Shown here one piece after another: positions 1-8,684 of a stretch of DNA of 64,000 nucleotides. Every line of letters begins with the position of its first letter. Positions within the stretch are counted from its first letter, which is position 1. This DNA is from Haladaptatus pallidirubidus. Lineage in GTDB: Archaea > Halobacteriota > Halobacteria > Halobacteriales > Haladaptataceae. Under the pieces are notes generated by a model. It worked only from the letters and a program-made list of their open reading frames with translations, made no database searches and was not told the DNA's origin. The position numbers and the translations under genes were made by a program. The stretch lies in contig NZ_CP085301.1 in the NCBI RefSeq assembly GCF_020700235.1, positions 558,001 to 622,000 of the forward strand, written 5' to 3'.

Positions 1-571
1 CCAGTTCGTCGGGCGTCGTCGCGCCAACCACCAATCCGACGTTTCCGTTCGCGTTCCAGAGGTCTGCGAGCGAGGCGACCCACTCGTACAACGACTCGCC
101 GGAGGCCAATTCGAGATCTTGGATGTCCGTTCCGCCGGGGTTCGAGGTACGACAGAGGACGAACACGCCCTTGTCCTCGCGCGAGAGGAACGGGTCGAGG
201 GAGTCGCGGCCCATGTACGGATTGACCGTAATCGCGTCGGCCATATCGAGCAGGTTCGCGTACTTCCGGGCCGTGTTACCGATGTCGCCGCGCTTCGCGT
301 CCAGCAGAACCGGTACGTCCTTTCCGTGCGCGTACGCGATGGTTTCTTCGAGCGCCCTCCACCCGTTCCTGTCCTCGTAGAACGCGACGTTTGGCTTGTA
401 CGCTGCGGCGTGTTCGTGCGTCGCGTCGATAATTCGGCGGTTGAACGCCCAGCGAGGCAGGTCGTGCTCGTGAAGATGGTCGGGGATTCTGTCGAGGTCG
501 GCGTCGAGTCCGACGGAGACGATGCTGTCGATGGCGGAAATTCGTTCCCCGAGGCGGTCGAAGAAGTTCAT
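1..571 (-). CDS. pyrF: Orotidine 5'-phosphate decarboxylase, C-terminus cut off by window edge
   Basis: Catalyses the last step of de novo UMP synthesis, decarboxylating OMP in the cytoplasm. I translated this by hand: the reading frame opens with ATG at 571 (MNFFDRLGER...) and stays open for 190 codons to the window edge, so the C-terminal third is missing. Recognisable motifs are VGLDADL near residue 20, YKPNVAFYE near residue 60, the catalytic LLDAKRGDIGNT (Asp-x-Lys-x2-Asp type) near residue 95 and TVNPYMG near residue 120, which place it in the long, 'type 2' OMP decarboxylase group. It is divergent from the HAD hydrolase at 644; the AT-rich stretch near 612-620 (tgataaaga) lies between both starts and could hold TATA elements for both directions (inference). 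Confidence 0.93.
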   Translation of the reverse strand, partial: MNFFDRLGERISAIDSIVSVGLDADLDRIPDHLHEHDLPRWAFNRRIIDATHEHAAAYKPNVAFYEDRNGWRALEETIAYAHGKDVPVLLDAKRGDIGNTARKYANLLDMADAITVNPYMGRDSLDPFLSREDKGVFVLCRTSNPGGTDIQDLELASGESLYEWVASLADLWNANGNVGLVVGATTPDEL

Positions 572-643
572 ACTCCGAACTTTTCGCGGTGGGTCATGGA
601 TGTATCGAACTGATAAAGAGCACTCGCGTCGTAGACGTATCAA

Positions 644-1300
644 ATGCGCGTGACCGCTGTGGGCTTTGACCTCGATGACACGCTTGCGGTAACCGACCAA
701 TCGCGAGCGACGCTTCTCTCGGACGCGGCGGAAGCGGTGAGCGCTCCGGCGCTCTCGCGCGATGATTATCTCAACGCCCACAGTCAGCATCTCGCGACCG
801 AAACGCGGGAGCCGATTTTCGAGGATCTGCTTCCCGAAGGGAGCGAAATTTCCTCCGAGACGCTCACGGAAGCCTATCGGAACGCGATTCTCGACGCGCT
901 CACGCCGCTGACCGGCGTTCCTGGTCTGCTCGATACGCTCCGGGAACAGTATCGCGTCGGACTGCTGACGAACGGTCCAGTGGTCGCCCAGCGCGGGAAA
1001 ATCACCCAACTCGGCTGGGAACCGTACTTCGATACGACCATCGTCACGGGCGAACTCGACGCTGGCAAACCCGACAGTCGGGCGTTCGGCGCGCTCTGTA
1101 CCGAACTCGAAACGCCGCCGGAAGAAGCCGTCTACGTCGGCGACGATCCCGAGATGGACGTTCTGGGCGCGAACGACGCAGGGATGATGACCATACAGGT
1201 GCTGTATCCCGACGGCCCCGAACCCGAACCGGCGGCCGACGCCTACATCGACCGCGACGAACTCGTGTTGAGGCTTCCCGACCTGCTTTCCTCGTTCTAA
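644..1300 (+). CDS. HAD-superfamily phosphatase/hydrolase (phosphoglycolate phosphatase-like)
   Basis: A 218-residue cytoplasmic HAD hydrolase. Motif I is FDLDDTLA at residues 8-15, with the nucleophile Asp9 and the acid/base Asp11; motif II is the LLTNG stretch near residue 104; the motif III lysine lies in GKPDSRAF near residue 142; motif IV is VGDDPEMDVLGA near residue 165, with the Mg-binding aspartates. A helical cap domain fills the space between motifs I and II, as in subfamily I enzymes such as phosphoglycolate phosphatase or pyrophosphatase PpaX. The substrate cannot be read from the sequence. The ATG lies about 27 nt after an AT-rich tgataaag element with no clear ribosome-binding site, which suggests a leaderless transcript. 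It converges with the gene ending at 1305, only 4 nt away. Confidence 0.88.
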   Translation: MRVTAVGFDLDDTLAVTDQSRATLLSDAAEAVSAPALSRDDYLNAHSQHLATETREPIFEDLLPEGSEISSETLTEAYRNAILDALTPLTGVPGLLDTLREQYRVGLLTNGPVVAQRGKITQLGWEPYFDTTIVTGELDAGKPDSRAFGALCTELETPPEEAVYVGDDPEMDVLGANDAGMMTIQVLYPDGPEPEPAADAYIDRDELVLRLPDLLSSF

Positions 1301-1304
1301 CCGT

Positions 1305-1682
1305 CTAACTGGCGTCCAGTCCGGCAATCAGGGCGTCGACGGCGCGTTTGACGTGCGCGCCCTGCTCCACGAATATCAGAACGCGGGGCGGCTCAACCGC
1401 TTTCGGTCGAACCAGCAGATCTGCTTCGCGGGCGGTTCTCTCGGCCGATTCGATGCCGTCGGTGAGTTCCATCCGAATCCGATCGGGGTGAACGAACACG
1501 CTCGCCACCCGTTCGCCATTCCGTTCGACTTCGTAAGCCAGCGTCCCGTCTTCGGTCGGTTCCGCGTCGCGGTTCGCGTTCACCACGGCGAGCGAATCGA
1601 GCGGCGGGTCTTCGCGCCCGTCGAGTTCGGAGGAGAGGAGTTGTGCGATGCGCACGCCGTCGGTGGTTCTGTCCTCGACCAT
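1305..1682 (-). CDS. Conserved haloarchaeal hypothetical protein, 125 aa
   Basis: I do not recognise a function. The protein is acidic, has no signal peptide or membrane segment, and reads as a compact alpha/beta domain: a helical N-terminus (GVRIAQLLSSEL), beta-rich middle (TLAYEVERNGERVASVFVHPDRIRMEL) and a C-terminal strand-helix unit (PRVLIFVEQGAHVKRAVDAL). It sits 24 nt downstream of the DUF2240-type gene on the same strand, so the two are probably co-transcribed. The halophilic amino-acid bias in this frame, absent from the opposite frame, supports that it is real. Confidence 0.75.
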   Translation of the reverse strand: MVEDRTTDGVRIAQLLSSELDGREDPPLDSLAVVNANRDAEPTEDGTLAYEVERNGERVASVFVHPDRIRMELTDGIESAERTAREADLLVRPKAVEPPRVLIFVEQGAHVKRAVDALIAGLDAS

Positions 1683-1706
1683 ATCCGGCTTTGGCGAAGC
1701 GCGGGT

Positions 1707-2153
1707 TTACGCTTTGAGATCTTCGAGTGCTTCGTCCGCCTCGCTGCTCACGTCGATACCGTTCCGGCGCGCGTAGACGATTGCGGCGGCTTCGACCGAA
1801 ATGCCCGCGTCCTGTTGTAGCTCGTTGATTTCCGCGACCGCGGTCTGTTTGGTCGTCCCGTGTGCGACCAGTTTATCCAGCACCTTCTCGAACGTCGATT
1901 GCTCCTGTAACAGGCTCTCCTCCGGTTGGAACTCGTCGGGAATCTCGATGTCGGTGGGGTCGAACTCCGCGACGAGCGTTTCGTCCTCCCGCGAGAGGAG
2001 TCCCTGTCCGCTGGCGACGTCGACGAGGCGCTTCGCTTGGTCGGGGGAAAACCAGTCCCGGTCGAGTGACAGCGCGACGACGAATTCGCTTTCTCGCATC
2101 CGCTCGCGCCCGTTCTGTTGGAACGGCGCGGCGACAGCTATCCGCAAACTCAT
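1707..2153 (-). CDS. DUF2240 family protein
   Basis: A 148-residue soluble protein resembling the archaeal DUF2240 family: the N-terminus SLRIAVAAPFQQ is the family hallmark, followed by a helical winged-helix-like segment (DWFSPDQAKRLVDVASGQGLL) and an acidic C-terminus. I chose the ATG at 2153; the frame extends two codons to a TTG, but family members start at this methionine. It lies upstream of the small gene at 1305-1682 (24 nt gap) and is divergent from rps8e, 91 nt away. Members often sit near ribosomal or translation genes, but no biochemical role is known to me. Confidence 0.75.
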   Translation of the reverse strand: MSLRIAVAAPFQQNGRERMRESEFVVALSLDRDWFSPDQAKRLVDVASGQGLLSREDETLVAEFDPTDIEIPDEFQPEESLLQEQSTFEKVLDKLVAHGTTKQTAVAEINELQQDAGISVEAAAIVYARRNGIDVSSEADEALEDLKA

Positions 2154-2244
2154 GGTCAAGCGGAACTGGATGTGGTGGCCTAAATCTGCCGATGTCGAAC
2201 TACGAATCGAGCCATTGAAGTATTTCGTGGGCGACCCTCACGAT

Positions 2245-2622
2245 ATGAAAGACCAAGGACGCTCCACGCGAAAGCGAACCGGTGGCCGACTAAAGCCTCT
2301 CCGGAAGAAAAAGAAGTACGAACTCGGTAACCAGCCAACCGAAACGCAGGTCGGCGAACCACGCTTCCGCACTACGGACGCTCGCGGCCGCAACGCGAAA
2401 ATTCGCGCGCTCACGACCGACGCCGCCAACGTAACGACGGGCGACGAAACCGCCAGCGCGACGATTCAGGACGTGCTCGAAAACGGCGCGAACCCGAACT
2501 ACGCCCGCCGAAACATCATCACGAAGGGTGCGGTCATCGTCACGACCGAAGGCAAAGCGCGCGTGACCTCCCGACCGGGCCAGACCGGACAGGTCAACGC
2601 CGTCCTCGTCGACGACGAATAA
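2245..2622 (+). CDS. rps8e: 30S ribosomal protein S8e
   Basis: A 125-residue small-subunit ribosomal protein that binds 16S rRNA in archaea (homologous to eukaryotic eS8). The basic N-terminus with RSTRKRTGGRLKPLRKKKKYELG, the NPNYARRNIITKGAVI core (near residue 85) and the TSRPGQTGQVNAVLV tail are characteristic. The open frame continues upstream into the opposite-strand gene, but the methionine of MKDQGRSTRKR at 2245 is the conserved family start. An AT-rich element (gaagtattt, about 2217-2225) lies 20-28 nt before the ATG, fitting a short or absent leader. Confidence 0.95.
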   Translation: MKDQGRSTRKRTGGRLKPLRKKKKYELGNQPTETQVGEPRFRTTDARGRNAKIRALTTDAANVTTGDETASATIQDVLENGANPNYARRNIITKGAVIVTTEGKARVTSRPGQTGQVNAVLVDDE

Positions 2623-2729
2623 TCGAATCTTCCGTTTTCGATTCGACGATTCCGAATTCCGAGAGCGACTGCGCTAACAAGGGGAAGGGTGGTTTGTAGA
2701 AGGGCAGAAACGGAGTTGAACGTTCGTTT

Positions 2730-3728
2730 TTACGGACGCGGTGCGGCTTTCTGGAGCGCTGTCTCGGCGATGTTGCCGCCGTAGTCGGCACAGCGCGAGA
2801 GGGAGTCGACGACGAGTCCGAGCGACTGTGCTTGCTGTGGGTCTTGTTCGCGGAGCAGCTTGTCGATGGAGCGCGCGTGTTCGTCGATTTCCAAAATCGC
2901 CTGTCGAGCCTCGTTTGCGAGTTTGGTCGCTTCGTCGCTGTCGGCGGAAAAGAGGGCGTCCATCGCAGTGGCGATAACGTCGGTGGCGTCGTCGTGGAGT
3001 TCTTCGAGACTGTCCATCACCTCCTCAGGCGGTGCCGACGACATCTGAAGCGTGAGTCGACCGATTTTTGCGGCGTGGTCGGCGATGCGTTCGAGTTGCC
3101 GCGCGCTCGAGTGGTAGTCGAAACACACCTCGCGGGACATGCCGAGTTCCTCGGTCGCTTTCGCCGTGCGAAGTGCGGCCCGGAAGATGCGGGAGACGAC
3201 GTACCAGAGTCGATCAACGTCCTCGTCGCGGGTGATAACGTCGCGCGCGATATCCTCGTCGTTCTCGGCGAGGGCGGTGATGGCATCGTCCAGCATCGAT
3301 AGCGCGATGAGTCGCATGCGCGTGACCGCGTTGTGAATCGACAGTTCGGAGGAGTCGAGAAGGTCTTGAATAACGACCTTATTGCCGGTTTCTTCCAACA
3401 CTTCGAGGCCGACGAGTCCTTGCGTCGCGGAGCTGATGGTTCTGCGCTGTTCGGTCGTGATACGACTGGATTCGAGCGTGATGATGTCGAACCCGCTCAC
3501 GTACATCGTCATGACCGCGCGATTCAGTTCTTCGTCCCGAAGGTCTCTGATGTCGAGCGTTCCTTCCAATTGGTCTCGTTCGTCCTTCGGGGTGAGGAGT
3601 AGCGAATCCGATTCCGGGTAAAATTCGACGACGCTTCCGGCTTCGATGCCGTTGTCGGTTGCCCACGTTTTCGGGAGCGAAACGGTGTACGTCGAACCGC
3701 CGGTGACCTGCACCTTGCGCGTCTCCAT
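2730..3728 (-). CDS. Phosphate-uptake regulator: AbrB-type DNA-binding domain fused to PhoU domains
   Basis: A 332-residue cytoplasmic protein. Residues 1-45 (METRKVQVTGGSTYTVSLPKTWA) form a SpoVT/AbrB swapped-hairpin DNA-binding domain; residues about 90-330 are two helical-bundle PhoU domains (for example SREVCFDYHSSARQLERIADHAAKIG with the E-x2-R-IxDHA metal-site pattern). It is transcribed divergently from pstS, so it probably binds the shared spacer and regulates the pst operon according to phosphate supply. That is inference from context and from the role of PhoU-domain proteins. On its own side a TATA-like tttatag (3752-3758, read on the minus strand) sits about 25-30 nt before the ATG, which predicts a leaderless mRNA. 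Confidence 0.88.
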   Translation of the reverse strand: METRKVQVTGGSTYTVSLPKTWATDNGIEAGSVVEFYPESDSLLLTPKDERDQLEGTLDIRDLRDEELNRAVMTMYVSGFDIITLESSRITTEQRRTISSATQGLVGLEVLEETGNKVVIQDLLDSSELSIHNAVTRMRLIALSMLDDAITALAENDEDIARDVITRDEDVDRLWYVVSRIFRAALRTAKATEELGMSREVCFDYHSSARQLERIADHAAKIGRLTLQMSSAPPEEVMDSLEELHDDATDVIATAMDALFSADSDEATKLANEARQAILEIDEHARSIDKLLREQDPQQAQSLGLVVDSLSRCADYGGNIAETALQKAAPRP

Positions 3729-4044
3729 ACGTTCGTATGGGTTCGAGCGGACTATAAATCCACCTATCTCTATATACTAATTCGAGAAAACCACTATCAA
3801 CGCGGATAGTATGGTTATCGTTCAGATGGGCGATAATCATGGAAATATTGGCAATTTAAAGCCAGAAAATTAGAAGATAAATACGTCGAACAAATCGGAG
3901 TGTATCGCTCGAACCTCGCGATATGGGATAGTTAGCTCCGTGTAAACAACGGATGACACATATGACCAAACGCAGAACAATACCATACGTAGAAGTATAT
4001 AGAAATAATAGCAACGTATTATTACGTTCTGTCCTTCGAATTTG
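3729..4044. promoter_or_regulatory. Divergent promoter region between the AbrB-PhoU regulator and pstS
   Basis: This 316-bp gene-free stretch is clearly AT-richer than its flanks. For pstS there is a TATA-like agtatatag at 3994-4002, about 43 nt before the start codon. For the regulator there is tttatag at 3752-3758 on the minus strand, and a second candidate (tatatac) at 3771-3777. A phosphate-responsive operator is expected here from context, but I cannot identify one. Confidence 0.6.
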
Positions 4045-5061
4045 ATGATGTCAGGTAAGTCGTCAGACGGCGTTTCGCGGCGGACGTTCCTCGCGGGAGC
4101 AGGTGCATTAGGAGTAATCGCGCTCGCGGGTTGCACGAAAAATCCCGCGGCGGGAGGCGGTTCCGGAAATTCCGGCGGTGGCGGTGGACTGAGCGGTTCG
4201 ATTAGCATCTCCGGTAGTTCGACGGTGTTTCCACTGGCGCAGGCGATGCGAGAGGAGTTCCTCAAAGAACACGAAAATGTGAGCATCGACGTGAGTTCGA
4301 CCGGAAGTGGTGGCGGCTTCGCGAACCACTTTTGTCCGGGGCAGACGGAGTTCAACAACGCTTCCCGACCGATTCAGGAGGAAGAGGTAACGTCCTGTGA
4401 AAACAACGGCGTTACGCCCGTCGAACTTCAAGTGGCAACGGACGCGCTCACGGTCATCGTCAACAACGACAACGACTTCGTCGACTGCATGACCGTCGAC
4501 GAACTCAAACAGATTTGGCAGGGTGGAAACGGCAAGGTCACCAACTGGAGCGACGTGAACTCCGACTGGCCGGACGAGAAGATTCAGCTCTACGGGCCGA
4601 CGGAGGCCTCCGGGACGCTCGACTACATGCACGAGACGGTCGTCGGCGAGGACAACGAACACCGGATGGACCATCAGGCGAGCGAAGACGACCAAAGTAT
4701 CATCGGCGGGGTCAAAGAGAGCAAATACGCGCTCGGCTACCTCGGATTTTCCTACTACAGCAAATCGAAAGACGAGGTAAAAGCGCTCGGCATCGACAAC
4801 GGCAACGGCTGCGTCAAACCGTCGCTCGAAACCGCAAAATCGGGCGAGTACAAGCCGCTTTCGCGACCGCTGTTCACCTATCCGGCGCAGTCGGCGCTGA
4901 GCGAAGACCACGTCGCCGAGTTCGCAAAATTCTGGGTCGAGAACACGACGAACAAGGAAATCGTGGCGGACAGCGTCGGATACGTGCCGCTCGACGATTC
5001 GCAGAAAGAAAAGCAGATGAACACCCTCGAAAAGGCCATCGAGAAGGCGAACGGTAATTAA
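4045..5061 (+). CDS. pstS: Phosphate ABC transporter substrate-binding lipoprotein PstS
   Basis: Captures phosphate outside the membrane and delivers it to PstCA. The N-terminus has a Tat motif (SRRTFLAGAGALG) and a lipobox LAGC near residue 30, so it should be exported folded and lipid-anchored, followed by a Gly/Ser/Asn linker of about 20 residues. The mature part shows the PstS signatures SGSSTVFPLA, STGSGGGF, ASRPI, and TEASGTLDYM. Length (338 aa) is typical. A TTG three nt upstream also opens the frame and ATGs occur at 4045 and 4048; I chose the first ATG. First gene of pstS-pstC-pstA-pstB-phoU; 55 nt separate it from pstC. Confidence 0.95.
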   Translation: MMSGKSSDGVSRRTFLAGAGALGVIALAGCTKNPAAGGGSGNSGGGGGLSGSISISGSSTVFPLAQAMREEFLKEHENVSIDVSSTGSGGGFANHFCPGQTEFNNASRPIQEEEVTSCENNGVTPVELQVATDALTVIVNNDNDFVDCMTVDELKQIWQGGNGKVTNWSDVNSDWPDEKIQLYGPTEASGTLDYMHETVVGEDNEHRMDHQASEDDQSIIGGVKESKYALGYLGFSYYSKSKDEVKALGIDNGNGCVKPSLETAKSGEYKPLSRPLFTYPAQSALSEDHVAEFAKFWVENTTNKEIVADSVGYVPLDDSQKEKQMNTLEKAIEKANGN

Positions 5062-5116
5062 AGCGACCGAATCGGTAAACGAAGGCCTTTTCGAATACGA
5101 CTGAGGAATACGAACA

Positions 5117-6073
5117 ATGAGTACTGATCGGATAACACAAAATCTTACAAGACGAACAGGAAATTCGTCGCGGGAGCTGTTAGCGCGCCTGTTTTTCTTT
5201 ACTTGCGCACTCCTGTCGATAATCACAACCGTCGGTATCGTTCTCTTGTTGCTCAACGAGTCGCTGGGGTTTTTCAGCGAAACTGCGGGATTACTCGGTG
5301 TCAACGGTGAGACGACATCTATATTCGACTTCGTGACCGGGTCAACGTGGCGACCCAGTAACGGCGAGTTCGGCGTGTTAGCGCCCCTAACGGGAACGCT
5401 CATGGTGACCATCGGTTCCGCAGTTATCGCGCTACCGCTCGGCGTCGCAACCGCACTCTATCTAAGCGAATACGCGAGCACGCGGACGCGGTCGGTGCTG
5501 AAGCCAGCACTCGAGATTCTCGCTGGCATCCCGACCGTCGTCTACGGTTTCTTCGCGCTCATCTACATTACACCGTTGATAGACATCTTCATCGACGTAC
5601 AGTTTTTCAACATGATATCGGCGAGCATCGTCGTCGGTATCATGATCATTCCGATGGTCGCATCCATCAGCGAGGACGCGATGAGCGCCGTTCCTGATTC
5701 GCTCCGACAAGCGGGATACGGAATGGGAGCGACGAAGCTCGACGTCTCCGTCGGCATCGTCATTCCCGCGGCGATTTCGGGTATCTTCTCCTCGTTCATC
5801 CTCGCGCTGTCGCGCGCAATCGGGGAGACGATGGCAGTGACTATCGCGGCGGGAAGCGTCGCGTTCCTCCGAAATCCGCTCAACCCGGCGGAGTACACCA
5901 ACCCGAACATGCCGATGACGGCGGCGATCGTGAACTCGCTGACGGGTGACTTCGCCGGCGGCGGTATCGCGTATCGGAGCGCGTTCGCCCTCGGTCTCAC
6001 CCTGTTCGTCATCACGCTCGTGATGAACGTCGTGAGCGACCTCATCGCGGAACACTACCGGGAGGAATACTAA
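5117..6073 (+). CDS. pstC: Phosphate ABC transporter permease PstC
   Basis: Membrane subunit of the high-affinity phosphate importer, forming the translocation path with PstA. The 318-residue protein has an N-terminal membrane segment (about residues 25-50), a periplasm-facing loop, then five more segments. The cytoplasmic coupling loop that contacts PstB is visible as ISEDAMSAVPDSLRQAGYGMGATK near residue 190 (EAA-type). The LxGTLMVTIGSAVIALPLG stretch near residue 95 is the standard start of the permease domain. It ends one base before pstA (TAA-G-ATG), so the two are probably translationally coupled. Confidence 0.95.
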   Translation: MSTDRITQNLTRRTGNSSRELLARLFFFTCALLSIITTVGIVLLLLNESLGFFSETAGLLGVNGETTSIFDFVTGSTWRPSNGEFGVLAPLTGTLMVTIGSAVIALPLGVATALYLSEYASTRTRSVLKPALEILAGIPTVVYGFFALIYITPLIDIFIDVQFFNMISASIVVGIMIIPMVASISEDAMSAVPDSLRQAGYGMGATKLDVSVGIVIPAAISGIFSSFILALSRAIGETMAVTIAAGSVAFLRNPLNPAEYTNPNMPMTAAIVNSLTGDFAGGGIAYRSAFALGLTLFVITLVMNVVSDLIAEHYREEY

Positions 6074-6074
6074 G

Positions 6075-7757
6075 ATGGCAACAGACTCAGGCGGATACGA
6101 AAAGACGAGCGGATTTGGGCAGGTCAGTCAAACGGCCGGAACGGTATTCAAGTACACATTGCTGGCCGCGACGCTCGTCGGCATCGTCGCGCTGGGAGTG
6201 TTGCTGCTGTACGTAGCGAACGACGCCATTCAACCGCTCACGGCCGACCCGGGGTGGTATCTCGTCTTCTTCACCACGTTCGTCCTTCCGACCGTCGCCG
6301 TCGGCTGGTATCTCAACCGAACCGACAGAAGCTCCCTTTCGGCTGGGGTAACCGCACTCGGAATTCCGGTCGTCGGGACGATATTCGCGGCCGGAATTTC
6401 GACCGTCTTCATCGACGTGGTGTACCCGCTGCTGTGGTTCGCGTACTTCGTTGCGTTCGCCGTTCCGGTCGTCTTCGCCATCGGATTGAGCCGAAGCGAT
6501 TTCGAAGTGCCGTTCCTCGGATGGCTGGGTATCACGATTCTTACGTTCGCCGCATCATACGTGCTCATTCCGTACGGTATCCTCCGTCTGCTCTACATCC
6601 CGACCGACGGAATGTCGATGGCGCTCACCTTCGGCTCGGTGGGAGCGCTGGCGGCGAGAAGCTACGTCGGCAAACGGTGGGACGGAGAACGAACCGGGAA
6701 CATCGTGGCGGCCATCACCCTCCTCGTGACGATGCTCTCCGCCCCGGTTGGTCAGTTCGTCGGAATCGGGGCCGTTCCCGCGCCCATTTTGATGACATTG
6801 GCCGGAGTGCCGGTCGGGCTCTACGTCGCCGACACGCTCGCTCATCGGCCAGAAAACAAAGTTGGACTCGCACTCCCCCTCGTCGTCATCGGCGGCGCAC
6901 TTCTCGGGGCGCTTTTCGTTGATATTCTTTCTTTCGCCGGGCCGCAATCGTGGCTCGATTGGAAGTTCGTCACCGGCAATAGTTCGAGAACCGCTGGTGA
7001 TGCGGGTATATATCCCGCAATCGTCGGGTCGGTGCTGTTGATGTTCGTCGTCGCCCTCGTTTCGTTCCCGGTCGGCGTCGGTGCCGCGGTGTATCTCGAG
7101 GAGTACGCGCCGAACAACCGGCTGACGAGAATCATCAAAATCAACGTCTCGAATCTAGCTGGCGTTCCGAGCGTCGTGTACGGACTGCTCGCCGCAGGTG
7201 TCTTCGTCACGTATCTCGGCCCCGGTATTCCTGTGCTTCCACCGGCAATCGCAGAACCGCTCGGCCTCGCGCCGATATACGTCGCCGGGAGCCTGTTCGG
7301 TTCCGGTACCATCGTCGTGGGTGGATTGGCGCTCTCGTTGCTCATCCTCCCTATCATCATCATCTCGTCACAAGAGGCTATTCGAGCGGTGCCGGACGAC
7401 ATGCGACAAGCATCGTACGGAATGGGCGCGACCCAGTGGCAGACGGTGAAAAACGTCGTCCTCCCCCGATCGTTCCCCGGCATCCTCACCGGAACGATTC
7501 TCGGACTGGGACGCGCAGTTGGCGAGACCGCACCGCTCATCATGATCGGTGCGGCGAACATCGCCGGTATCCCGCGCACGTTCGAGTCGAAGGTCGTCGC
7601 GATGCCGATGCAAATCTACGTGTGGGCGGGGACGTTCGCCACGGAGGAGTTCTTCGAGCGAGTCGTCCCGGCGGGCGTCGTCGTCCTGCTCGTCGCCATG
7701 CTGGTGATGAACTCGGTCGCGATTGCACTGCGAAACAAGTATCAGAAGGAGGGATAA
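6075..7757 (+). CDS. pstA: Phosphate ABC transporter permease PstA with long hydrophobic N-terminal extension
   Basis: Second permease of the Pst importer. The C-terminal half (about residues 310-560) is the usual PstA domain, with the coupling loop SQEAIRAVPDDMRQASYGMGATQWQ near residue 435 and AVGETAPLIMIGAAN near 485. The first 280 residues are an additional block of about seven predicted membrane helices that bacterial PstA (near 290 aa) lacks; haloarchaeal PstA proteins are commonly long, so this is probably a lineage feature and not a fusion unique to this strain. Three nt separate it from pstB. Confidence 0.92.
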   Translation: MATDSGGYEKTSGFGQVSQTAGTVFKYTLLAATLVGIVALGVLLLYVANDAIQPLTADPGWYLVFFTTFVLPTVAVGWYLNRTDRSSLSAGVTALGIPVVGTIFAAGISTVFIDVVYPLLWFAYFVAFAVPVVFAIGLSRSDFEVPFLGWLGITILTFAASYVLIPYGILRLLYIPTDGMSMALTFGSVGALAARSYVGKRWDGERTGNIVAAITLLVTMLSAPVGQFVGIGAVPAPILMTLAGVPVGLYVADTLAHRPENKVGLALPLVVIGGALLGALFVDILSFAGPQSWLDWKFVTGNSSRTAGDAGIYPAIVGSVLLMFVVALVSFPVGVGAAVYLEEYAPNNRLTRIIKINVSNLAGVPSVVYGLLAAGVFVTYLGPGIPVLPPAIAEPLGLAPIYVAGSLFGSGTIVVGGLALSLLILPIIIISSQEAIRAVPDDMRQASYGMGATQWQTVKNVVLPRSFPGILTGTILGLGRAVGETAPLIMIGAANIAGIPRTFESKVVAMPMQIYVWAGTFATEEFFERVVPAGVVVLLVAMLVMNSVAIALRNKYQKEG

Positions 7758-7760
7758 CCA

Positions 7761-8642
7761 ATGAGTCAAGAGAACATGCAGAACGAGGAAACGAACGAGG
7801 GAGAGAGTACAGGCGAATCACCTACCTCGATGGCCGACGACATGGTCATCGACACCGACGTCGATTCGGGGAGCGTCAATCGCGCGGACACGCGACCGAT
7901 AATCACGTCGAAGGACGTGAAAGTCTGGTACGACGACGACCAAGCGCTCCGGGGAATCGACATGGAGATTCCGGAAAACCGCGTCACCGCGATGATCGGT
8001 CCATCCGGGTGCGGGAAATCCACCTTCCTCCGGTGTATCAACCGGATGAATGACCTCATCGATGCTGCGCACGTCGAAGGCGAACTCTCCCTGCGGGGGA
8101 AAAACGTCTACGACGACGACGTGGACCCGGTGGCGCTCCGCCGCCGCGTCGGAATGGTGTTCCAGAAACCGAACCCGTTCCCGAAGAGCATCTACGACAA
8201 CGTCGCCTACGGACTGAACATTCAGGACAAGGACGGCGATTACGACGAAATAGTCGAAGAGTCGCTCAAGCGCGCCGCGCTGTGGGACGAAGTGAAAGAC
8301 CGACTGGACGAATCCGGCCTTGAGCTCTCCGGCGGGCAACAACAGCGTCTCTGCATCGCCCGCGCCATCGCGCCCGACCCGGAAGTCCTGCTGATGGACG
8401 AACCCGCGAGCGCGCTCGACCCGGTCGCGACCTCGAAGGTCGAAGACCTCATCGCCGAACTGGCGGAAGATTACACCGTCGTCATCGTCACCCACAACAT
8501 GCAGCAGGCGGCGCGCATCAGCGACAAAACAGCCGTCTTCCTGACGGGCGGCGAACTCGTCGAGTTCGACGACACGCAGAAAATCTTCGAGAACCCCGAG
8601 CACGAACGCGTCGAAGATTACATCACCGGCAAGTTCGGATAA
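7761..8642 (+). CDS. pstB: Phosphate ABC transporter ATP-binding protein PstB
   Basis: ATPase that drives PstCA. Visible motifs: Walker [10 protein letters not shown] near residue 83, Q-loop [11 protein letters not shown] near 133 (the PNPFPKS is PstB-specific), ABC signature LSGGQQQR near 188, Walker B VLLMDEP near 208 and the switch His in IVTHN near 246. The 293-residue protein has an acidic, probably disordered N-terminal extension of about 45 residues before the nucleotide-binding domain. Between pstA and phoU in the same operon. Confidence 0.96.
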   Translation: MSQENMQNEETNEGESTGESPTSMADDMVIDTDVDSGSVNRADTRPIITSKDVKVWYDDDQALRGIDMEIPENRVTAMIGPSGCGKSTFLRCINRMNDLIDAAHVEGELSLRGKNVYDDDVDPVALRRRVGMVFQKPNPFPKSIYDNVAYGLNIQDKDGDYDEIVEESLKRAALWDEVKDRLDESGLELSGGQQQRLCIARAIAPDPEVLLMDEPASALDPVATSKVEDLIAELAEDYTVVIVTHNMQQAARISDKTAVFLTGGELVEFDDTQKIFENPEHERVEDYITGKFG

Positions 8643-8684
8643 GATTCATACGACAACCTCTCAAATACAATCTCAACACAAACT

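Noticed and set aside
4108..5412. 434-codon minus-strand frame across pstS/pstC
   Set aside because: Antisense shadow of pstS with Arg/Val-rich, unfamily-like sequence.
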